A stretch of DNA of 60,693 nucleotides from Cupriavidus sp. IDO (GTDB lineage Bacteria; Pseudomonadota; Gammaproteobacteria; Burkholderiales; Burkholderiaceae). How positions within the stretch are numbered: position 1 is the stretch's first letter; each line of letters begins with the position of its first letter. The position numbers and the translations under genes are program-made. The notes beneath the pieces were generated by a model. That model saw only the letters and a program-made list of their open reading frames with translations, was not told the DNA's origin and ran no database searches. Below are positions 52,494-60,693 of the stretch, piece by piece. The stretch is from positions 1 to 60,693 of the forward strand of contig NZ_JWMA01000192.1 of the NCBI RefSeq assembly GCF_000812465.1. Reading direction: 5' to 3'.

Positions 52494-52697
52494 TCAGGCG
52501 GGAACGTCGGGTTCGAGCTGCAGCTGCAACAGCGTGATGGCGTCCTTGAGCTTGAGCCGGCGCTTCTTCAGGCGCTTGAGCTGCAACTCGTCGTGCCCGG
52601 CGTCCATGGCCAGGCGGTCGATCAGGTAGTCCAGGTCGCGGTGCTCGATCTGCAGTTCCATGATCTGCCGCTCCAGGGTATTCAGGTTGTCGTCCAT
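52494..52697 (-). CDS. YdcH/DUF465 family small coiled-coil protein
   Basis: A 67-residue, mostly helical protein with DLDYLIDRLAMDAGHDELQLKRLKKRRLKLKDAITLL, which fits the YdcH family's heptad pattern ending in KKRRLxLKDxI. Family members are small and of unknown function. It lies 36 bp upstream of the helicase gene on the same strand and may share its transcript; the Arg/Lys run suggests binding to nucleic acid or to a partner. Confidence 0.85.
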   Translation of the reverse strand: MDDNLNTLERQIMELQIEHRDLDYLIDRLAMDAGHDELQLKRLKKRRLKLKDAITLLQLQLEPDVPA

Positions 52698-52732
52698 ATC
52701 GTCTCCCCGCAGATGCCGGCCGTGCCGCCCGC

Positions 52733-53596
52733 TCAGAACCCGAAGGGGCGCGGCGCAGAAGCCCCGCCGCCCTGCTGCTGTTCCTTGGCCCTGGCGCGCC
52801 GTTCGTCCAGCTCCTTCTGGCGCTGTGCGGCTTCGCGCTGCTTGGCCTCGAACGCCTTCGCGTTCTCCTGCCGCTGCCGCGCCTGTTCGGCGCCCTTCTC
52901 CTGCGCTTCCTTCATGCGCGCATCGAAGTCCGACTGTTTCTTCTCATAGGCCTGGGCGTTGGCGGCCCGGTTGGGTGCGTCGGCCTGGCGCTGGGCGTCG
53001 CGCAGTTGCTGATCCTGCTGCTTCTTGTCGAAGGCCGCGCGGCTGGCCTTCTCGTTGGCGCTGCGCTGCGGCTGGCCGGCCTCGTACTCGGCGTTGCGCA
53101 GGGCCTGCTCGCGATCGCGCTCGGCGGCGCGATGGGCACGCTCGGCCTCGCCGACCTCCAGTTCGCGCTTGCGCAGCACCGCAAGCTCCTCGCGCTGGAC
53201 TTCCTTGGCCTTGTCGATGCAGCTGTTGACGAAGAACTTGTCGTAGCAGGCACGCTCGGCCGTGGCGAAGCGGTAATTGGTCCATGCACGCGAATCTCCG
53301 ATGGCCTTGCGCTCAGCCGCGAAGTCGCGCGGCGCGCCAGCGTCTGGCGCCAGGGCAGCGGCCGCCGGCACCGAAGCCTGTGCATGACTCTCGCGGACCG
53401 GAGCCAGAGCCGCCCAGGCGGCTACCAGCAGGATCGCGGCAGCCGGCAATGCGCGGCGTGCGCGCACGGCCACCCGGCCAGGACGGAGCGAGGGGAACAT
53501 CGACAGGTTCGCGACAGGAGACATGGCCGGGAATGCCGCTACGGGGGCGGCCAGCAAAGTGGCCTCGACGGCGGCCGGATGGGGCTTGACGATCAT
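52733..53596 (-). CDS. Secreted coiled-coil protein of unknown function
   Basis: A 287-residue protein with a probable signal peptide about residues 45-72 (ARRALPAAAILLVAAWAALAP, cut after SHAQA), so translation may really start at an internal Met (53524 or 53500) and give a normal-length signal. The mature part starts with a conserved-looking block ERACYDKFFVNSCIDKAKEV and is then a long, highly charged coiled coil (Lys/Arg/Glu/Gln-rich, few hydrophobic residues) to an ending PRPFGF. Similar proteins with a pair of Cys before a coiled coil occur in Burkholderiales, but I cannot assign a function. Confidence 0.65.
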   Translation of the reverse strand: MIVKPHPAAVEATLLAAPVAAFPAMSPVANLSMFPSLRPGRVAVRARRALPAAAILLVAAWAALAPVRESHAQASVPAAAALAPDAGAPRDFAAERKAIGDSRAWTNYRFATAERACYDKFFVNSCIDKAKEVQREELAVLRKRELEVGEAERAHRAAERDREQALRNAEYEAGQPQRSANEKASRAAFDKKQQDQQLRDAQRQADAPNRAANAQAYEKKQSDFDARMKEAQEKGAEQARQRQENAKAFEAKQREAAQRQKELDERRARAKEQQQGGGASAPRPFGF

Positions 53597-53749
53597 GGCC
53601 GAATTCTAGCATCCGGGCCGTATTCCGCCCCGCGCTCCCGCTATCGCGCAACACCTCGCGCGAAACGTGTGCGGCACATGGCGTGATGGTTACGGGATCG
53701 TCACCGCGCTTGTGGCAAAATGCCCCGCTTTCGACTGACCGTTTGACAG

Positions 53750-56104
<2,355 letters not shown>

Positions 56105-56121
56105 AGCGGCAATAGCCGGAG

Positions 56122-56157
56122 AAAAGCCCCGCACGACACAGCCGTGCGGGGCTTTTT
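56122..56157. terminator. Bidirectional terminator between tex and the sensor kinase gene
   Basis: AAAAGCCCCGCACG pairs with CGTGCGGGGCTTTTT across a 7-nt loop. The A tract on one side and T tract on the other make it work for both convergent genes. Confidence 0.85.
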
Positions 56158-56173
56158 GCTATCCGATGCGGTA

Positions 56174-57550
56174 CTACGCCGATGTGCCGGCAACGGCCGG
56201 CGTGCAACGCCCGATCCTCACCGACAAGCCGGGCCCGCCTCCCTCTGTCCGGTTGGCAAAAACGATTGCCAGTCCATGCAGCCGCGCCACGCGCTGCGCG
56301 ATCGAAATCCCCAGCCCGTGCCCCTGCTCACGCGCACCTGCGCCGCGGAAGAAGCGATCGCCCAGGCGCGCCAGCACGTCGGGCGCGACGCCCGGCCCCT
56401 GGTCTCGGATAAGGATGCAGTCAGCCCGGAAATCCACCGTGACCATGGCCTCGGCCGGGCTGTAGCGGATGGCGTTGTCCAGCAGGTTCCTCAGCATCAG
56501 GCCCAGCAGGTTCGGATCGCCGGCAACAGCGAGCGGCGCCCCCCCTTCCGGCGGCCAGATCAGCTCCACGTCAACGTGCTTGCGTTGCGCCAGCGCCAGG
56601 CAGTCGGACAGGGCCTGCTGCGCAATATGCTGCCAGTTGGCGTCTTCGCGTGACGACAGCGCCGAGGCATCCTCGAGGCGGCTCATTGTCAGCAGCTGCG
56701 ACACCAGCCGGCCAATCCGGTCGATGCCCGATTCCACGTTGGCGCGAGCCCGGGCGCGCTCGCCTTCGTCTGCCGAGCGCTGGGCAATTTCCCACTGTGC
56801 TTTCAGCGCCGCCAGCGGCGTGCGCATCTCGTGGGCGGCGTCCGCGGTCAACCGCCGCTCGTGCTCGATCGAATCCGACACACGCGCCAGCAGCAGGTTC
56901 ATGGCATTGACCAGCGGCACCAGTTCGCCCGGCACCGAAGCGAGGCTCAGTGGCGCGGGATCATCCGGCAGGCGATGCTCGATCTCCGCGGACAGCGTGC
57001 GGACCGGCGCCAGCGCACGGCGCATAAACCAGATCAGCAGCCCGATCAGGACCGGCAGGCCGGCTGCCCACGGCAGAACCTGTGCGGCGATGTAGGAAAG
57101 GATCAGCTCGTTGCGCTCGCCGATCTGCTGCCCGACGCAGACACGCCACCCCGTCGCATCATCATCCAGGTAATAGAGCCGCCACGGCTTGCTGTCGATC
57201 TCGATATCGGTGAAACCCTTGGCGCCCTCTGACCTGGGCAGGATGTCGCCATCCGGATCAATGTGCATCGGCGTGCCGTCCGGCAGCCATGCGGCGATCG
57301 CCATGTCGCCCAGGCCAGCGTCGCCCTGGTCGCCCTGTTCCACCACGGGCAGCTTCGCGCGCGACGGCGCGGCCGACACGTCGACCAGCGGCACGATGGC
57401 ATGCATCTGCAGCGCCATCCGGACCATGTCGGTGTCGTACAGCTCATTGATCTCATGCCGCGCCCGGATATAGGTCGTGCCGATGGTCAGTATCCACACG
57501 ACCGGCGCTGCGATCAGGACGGCCAGGATCAGCCGGCGCTGCAGCGTCAT
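56174..57550 (-). CDS. Two-component sensor histidine kinase (PmrB/QseC type)
   Basis: A 458-residue kinase. A first transmembrane helix lies near residues 7-25 and a second near 155-175; between them is a periplasmic sensor segment rich in Asp and Glu, as in PmrB proteins that sense metals or cationic peptides. The phospho-accepting His240 is in ADAAHEMRTPLAAL, the N box in LRNLLDNAIRYSP and the G boxes in RDQGPGVAP and GHGLGISIAQ. The gene overlaps the regulator gene by 4 bp (ATGA). Divergent arnT favours a PmrB role. Confidence 0.9.
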   Translation of the reverse strand: MTLQRRLILAVLIAAPVVWILTIGTTYIRARHEINELYDTDMVRMALQMHAIVPLVDVSAAPSRAKLPVVEQGDQGDAGLGDMAIAAWLPDGTPMHIDPDGDILPRSEGAKGFTDIEIDSKPWRLYYLDDDATGWRVCVGQQIGERNELILSYIAAQVLPWAAGLPVLIGLLIWFMRRALAPVRTLSAEIEHRLPDDPAPLSLASVPGELVPLVNAMNLLLARVSDSIEHERRLTADAAHEMRTPLAALKAQWEIAQRSADEGERARARANVESGIDRIGRLVSQLLTMSRLEDASALSSREDANWQHIAQQALSDCLALAQRKHVDVELIWPPEGGAPLAVAGDPNLLGLMLRNLLDNAIRYSPAEAMVTVDFRADCILIRDQGPGVAPDVLARLGDRFFRGAGAREQGHGLGISIAQRVARLHGLAIVFANRTEGGGPGLSVRIGRCTPAVAGTSA

Positions 57551-58218
57551 ACGCAGTCCTCGGCGGCGCCAAGGGTGTAGCCGGCACCGCGGAAGGTGCG
57601 GACGATCTTCGGATGGATCTTGCGGCGCAGGTGGTGGATATGCACTTCCAGCGTGTTGCTCTCCATGCCGGATTGCCAGTCATAGAGCTTGTCGCGCAGG
57701 AAATCGCGCGTCAGCAGGCGGTTCGGATGCGCCAGCAACAGCTCCAGCAGCACCGCCTCGCGGCCGGTGAGCTCCACCGGCTTGCCGTGCCAGTAGGCCT
57801 GCCGGCCAGCCGGGTGAAACTCGAGCGCGCCATGCTTCCAGACCGGCGCGGAAATGCCGGCGGCGCGGCGCGTGATGGCGCGCAGGCGTGCGGCGAGTTC
57901 GTCGAGGGCGATCGGCTTGACCAGATAGTCGTCCGCGCCCGCGTCGAGACCGCTGATGCGGCTTTCGATGGCATCGCGCGCCGTGAGCACGATGACCGGA
58001 AGCTGGCAGCCCTGCTGGCGCCAGCGCGACAGCAGGGCCATGCCATCTTCGCCCGGCAGGCCGAGATCCAGCACGACGGCGTCGTAGTGGACCACGCCGA
58101 GCGCATGTTCGGCTTCCGCGCCGGTTGCGAACCAGTCAACCGCATAACCCAGCAGCTGAAGGCCGCGCAGCAGGCCGTCGCCAAGCATGGGATCGTCTTC
58201 AACGATAAGGATTCTCAT
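57547..58218 (-). CDS. Two-component response regulator (PmrA/QseB type)
   Basis: A 223-residue OmpR-family regulator. Acidic residues in IVEDDPML, the phosphorylated Asp51 in AVVLDLGLPGEDG, Thr in VLTARD and Lys in YLVKPIAL are all present. The winged helix includes LTRDFLRDKLYDWQSGMESN and HIHHLRRKI, then the wing TFRGAGYTLG, typical of PmrA/QseB. Its start is 312 bp from arnT, and the gap contains a TTAA-based inverted repeat, so it is the likely regulator of arnT. Confidence 0.9.
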   Translation of the reverse strand: MRILIVEDDPMLGDGLLRGLQLLGYAVDWFATGAEAEHALGVVHYDAVVLDLGLPGEDGMALLSRWRQQGCQLPVIVLTARDAIESRISGLDAGADDYLVKPIALDELAARLRAITRRAAGISAPVWKHGALEFHPAGRQAYWHGKPVELTGREAVLLELLLAHPNRLLTRDFLRDKLYDWQSGMESNTLEVHIHHLRRKIHPKIVRTFRGAGYTLGAAEDCV

Positions 58219-58282
58219 TCGATAACTTGATTAATGTGTCGTTTGTGCCACATTTTTGCTGCGCCACCGCGATAGCGCCTCG

Positions 58283-58305
58283 AATCTTAATGTGCCATTA
58301 AGATT
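58283..58305. promoter_or_regulatory. Perfect 10-3-10 inverted repeat, PmrA-box-like
   Basis: AATCTTAATG-TGC-CATTAAGATT. The two TTAA cores are 11 bp apart (58287 and 58298), the same spacing as in PmrA boxes. A second TTAATGTG occurs at 58231-58238. TATTCT at 58313-58318 could be the arnT -10, which puts the repeat at an activator position. Confidence 0.65.
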
Positions 58306-58330
58306 TGTCGCCTATTCTCCGCCCTCGCCC

Positions 58331-58370
58331 TCGCCCTCGCGCGCGAGTACTCGCCCTCGCGCGCGAGTAC
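58331..58370. repeat. Perfect 20-bp tandem duplication with CTCGCGCGCGAG palindrome
   Basis: TCGCCCTCGCGCGCGAGTAC occurs twice with no gap, at 58331-58350 and 58351-58370, and CGCCCT-like text extends leftwards to 58321. Each copy contains the 12-bp palindrome CTCGCGCGCGAG. It is in the presumed arnT leader. Confidence 0.8.
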
Positions 58371-58530
58371 GTACCGCAGCTTACCGCGATGGCCGCCCCG
58401 GCCGCCCTGATGTGCTGCGGCGGGCGCCCGGCCAGGGAGTGCTTCCAGCGCACTCCGATTGCTGCGATCATCCGCCATACGCCGCCGCCAGAACCCCGGC
58501 TTCCTTTTCCCGCTTCCCTGCCAACCTGCC

Positions 58531-60294
58531 ATGCCGCAACGACACCATCGCCTAGTCGGCGAGCAAACTGTCCGCCCAGCTCACCCTGCCCGTCCGACTG
58601 GCAGCGATCGCGTTGCCGGCGTGCCCGTGGCCCTGGTGGCTGCCATCGCCGTGATGGTGCTGCTGTTCTGGTTCGGCACGCTCGGCGTGAGGCACCTGCT
58701 CGGCCCGGACGAGGGCCGCTATGGCGAAATCGCCCGCGAGATGTTCGCCAGCGGCGACTGGGTGACCATCCGCTACAACGCCCTGAAGTACTTCGAGAAG
58801 CCGCCCTTCCATATGTGGGTGACGGCATTGTCCTATACCGTCTTCGGCATCGGCGACTGGCAGACCCGGCTGTGCGTGGCGCTGTCCGGCATCATCGGCG
58901 TGCTCGCCTCGATGCTCGCGGCCCACCGCTGGTTCGGCGCCCGCGCCGCGCTGCTGACCGGCCTGGTGCTGGTGTCCGCGCCGATGTGGAACATCGCCGG
59001 GCACTTCAATACGATCGACATGACCCTCTCCGGGGTCATGGCCTGCGTGCTGGCCTTCATGCTGCTGGCCCAGCACCCCGAGGCGACTCCGGCCGCGCGC
59101 CGCAACTGGATGCTGGCCTGCTGGGTGGCGATGGGCGTGGCCGTGCTGACCAAGGGCCTGGTCGGCCTGGCGCTGCCCGGACTGGTGCTGGTGGTCTATA
59201 CCCTGGTCACGCGCGACTTCGGCCTGTGGCGGCGGCTGCATCTGCTGGCCGGCGTCGCGCTGATGCTGCTAGTAACGGTGCCGTGGTTCTGGCTGGTATC
59301 GGAGCGCAATCCCGAATTCCTGCGTTTCTTCTTCATCCACGAGCACTGGCAACGCTATACCTCCACGGTGCATTCGCGCAAAGGGCCGCTGTGGTACTTC
59401 ATACCGCTGCTGGTGGGCGGTTTCCTGCCATGGCTCGGCCTCTTCCCGCGCATGTGGCAGGTGGTGCGCGAGCGGGCCGGGGTGGACAACGACAACGCGG
59501 CACGCCCGTTCCAGCCAGCCATGCTGGCCGCGATCTGGGCCATCGCCATCTTTGTCTTCTTCAGCCTGTCGGGCTCCAAGCTGCCGGGCTATATCGTGCC
59601 GATCTTCCCCGCGCTGGCGATACTGGCCGGCGTGGCGCTGGAGCACATCGATGAACGCAGCTGGCGCCGCCAACTGATGGCGGGCCTCGCCATCGGCGTG
59701 ATCGGCCTGCTGGCCAGCCCTGTCGTCGCCACGCTGGATTCGAACAACACGCCGAACGCGCTCTACCGTGCCTATGCGATCTGGGCCGCGGCGGCATTCG
59801 CGCTGATGGCAGGCGCCTCGCTGCTTGCGCGCTGGCTGCTGCCGCGGCGCGGGCTGCTGACGAGCATCACCGTCTATGGCCTGGGCATGTTCGTGGCGTT
59901 CCCGGTCGCGCTGATGGGACACGAAACCATCGGCCGCTCGTCTTCTGGCATCGACATGATTGCGCCGATTGCGCGTGTGCTGCGCCCCGACATGCCGCTG
60001 TATGGCGTACGCCTGCTCGACCACACGCTGCCCTTCTACCTGCACCATCCGCTGGTGATGGTCGAAGGCACGGACGAACTGGCTTTCGGTGCCGGGCAGG
60101 AGCCGCAGAAATGGCTGCCGACGACCGATGCCTTCATCGCCGCATGGCAGAACGGCCCGCACGCCGTGGCAATCATGTCGCCGCGCACCTATGACGAACT
60201 GCGCGACCGCCTGCCGATGCAGGTGATCGCGCGCGACTGGCGGCGCGTAGCAGTGGCCAACTTCCCGCTTGACGCCGCCGCCCGGGAACCCTGA
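58531..60294 (+). CDS. arnT: Lipid A 4-amino-4-deoxy-L-arabinose transferase ArnT (PMT family)
   Basis: A 587-residue membrane glycosyltransferase with about 12 helices. The first external loop LLGPDEGRYGEIAREMFAS has the catalytic Asp/Glu of the PMT/ArnT group, followed by YFEKPPFHMWVTAL. GPLWYFIPLLVGGFLPW is a later family block, and the last 200 residues form a soluble periplasmic domain (LRPDMPLYGVRLLDHTL). It moves L-Ara4N from undecaprenyl phosphate to lipid A and confers cationic peptide resistance. Start ATG 58531 is preferred to upstream ATGs in the repeat-rich leader. Confidence 0.9.
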   Translation: MPQRHHRLVGEQTVRPAHPARPTGSDRVAGVPVALVAAIAVMVLLFWFGTLGVRHLLGPDEGRYGEIAREMFASGDWVTIRYNALKYFEKPPFHMWVTALSYTVFGIGDWQTRLCVALSGIIGVLASMLAAHRWFGARAALLTGLVLVSAPMWNIAGHFNTIDMTLSGVMACVLAFMLLAQHPEATPAARRNWMLACWVAMGVAVLTKGLVGLALPGLVLVVYTLVTRDFGLWRRLHLLAGVALMLLVTVPWFWLVSERNPEFLRFFFIHEHWQRYTSTVHSRKGPLWYFIPLLVGGFLPWLGLFPRMWQVVRERAGVDNDNAARPFQPAMLAAIWAIAIFVFFSLSGSKLPGYIVPIFPALAILAGVALEHIDERSWRRQLMAGLAIGVIGLLASPVVATLDSNNTPNALYRAYAIWAAAAFALMAGASLLARWLLPRRGLLTSITVYGLGMFVAFPVALMGHETIGRSSSGIDMIAPIARVLRPDMPLYGVRLLDHTLPFYLHHPLVMVEGTDELAFGAGQEPQKWLPTTDAFIAAWQNGPHAVAIMSPRTYDELRDRLPMQVIARDWRRVAVANFPLDAAAREP

Positions 60295-60349
60295 GCGCCT
60301 ACCCAATCTCGCGGTCATCCCGCTTTTTCCCACGCAAACGCTTAACTAC

Positions 60350-60693
60350 ATGCAAGGCAAGAAAGTCCTCATTCTTGGCGTCAACGGCTTCATCGGCCAC
60401 CACCTGACGCGCCGCATTCTCGAAACCACGCCGTGGGAAGTCTATGGCATGGACATGTCGTCGGACCGCCTCGGTGACCTCGTCGACCACCCGCGCATGC
60501 ACTTCTTCGAAGGTGACATCACCATCAACAAGGAGTGGATCGAGTACAACATCCGCAAGTGCGACGTGGTGCTGCCGCTAGTGGCCATCGCCACCCCCGC
60601 CACCTACGTGCGCCAGCCGCTGCGCGTGTTCGAGCTGGACTTCGAAGCCAACCTGCCGATCGTGCGCGCCGCCGTGAAGTACGGCAAGCACCT
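60350..60693 (+). CDS. ArnA-type UDP-glucuronate C4-decarboxylase/epimerase-fold protein, 5' part
   Basis: The first 114 residues of an SDR-extended protein; the rest is off the right edge. GKKVLILGVNGFIGHHLTRRI is the NAD-binding motif, YGMDMSSDRLGDL and HFFEGDITINKEWIEYNIRK match the decarboxylase half of ArnA, and LPLVAIATPATYVRQPLRVF is its usual next block. ArnA oxidatively decarboxylates UDP-glucuronate to the 4-keto-pentose for Ara4N synthesis. It lacks the N-terminal formyltransferase half, which may be a separate gene. It lies 55 bp after arnT. Confidence 0.88.
   Translation, partial: MQGKKVLILGVNGFIGHHLTRRILETTPWEVYGMDMSSDRLGDLVDHPRMHFFEGDITINKEWIEYNIRKCDVVLPLVAIATPATYVRQPLRVFELDFEANLPIVRAAVKYGKH

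Noticed and set aside
58331..58370. Replication or plasmid iteron
   Set aside because: Only two copies, GC-rich, and no replication gene is near; the place suggests a leader or regulatory role.

Overview
The window is high-GC, densely coded chromosomal DNA of a beta-proteobacterium of the order Burkholderiales, almost certainly the genus Cupriavidus (Ralstonia eutropha group). The main evidence is a complete phaC-phaA-phaB-phaR polyhydroxybutyrate locus whose proteins read nearly like those of C. necator H16, with bktB close by and the same small membrane-protein gene divergent from phaC. Everything here comes from reading the sequence and recalled family knowledge; no database search was run.

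Positions 1-11700 are accessory catabolic DNA. A BKACE-type gene end is followed by a rightward group (Bug solute-binding protein, beta-lactamase-fold hydrolase lacking its catalytic Ser/Lys, MDR oxidoreductase, SDR). A leftward group follows (quinone oxidoreductase, TauD/TfdA-type dioxygenase, two SDRs, AraC regulator), then a second, divergent AraC regulator and a DUF3830 gene. The substrate cannot be read from sequence. Positions 11770-12396 hold decayed gene fragments.

Positions 12400-26700 carry a two-gene RND efflux operon, a squalene/phytoene synthase (HpnD-like), an allantoate amidohydrolase-like M20 enzyme with an SMP-30 lactonase-like protein, ompR-envZ, an MHS-type carboxylate symporter, ahpC-ahpD and a GNAT enzyme. 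Upstream of the symporter are six half-sites repeated about every 11 bp that resemble an inverted Pho-box array.

Positions 26700-41500 are mostly housekeeping: ispF/ispD divergent from mfd, argE, a secreted M20 amidohydrolase, serB, a cystathionine beta-lyase, a secreted unknown protein coupled to bktB, rimO and dusC. Positions 41750-47300 are the PHB locus: thiolase, reductase and synthase make the polymer, and PhaR senses it and represses. Its non-coding DNA holds a conserved long-leader promoter, a leader with mutually exclusive hairpins, a triplicated 42-bp terminator-like hairpin and a candidate PhaR operator.

Positions 47300-56160 hold pgeF, rluD, bamD, dinG, a YdcH-like gene, a secreted coiled-coil protein and tex. 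From 56170 to the right edge is a PmrAB-like two-component system divergent from arnT and an ArnA-type UDP-glucuronate decarboxylase gene that runs off the edge; this is the lipid A aminoarabinose (polymyxin resistance) pathway. A perfect 10-3-10 inverted repeat with PmrA-box spacing lies between the regulators and arnT.
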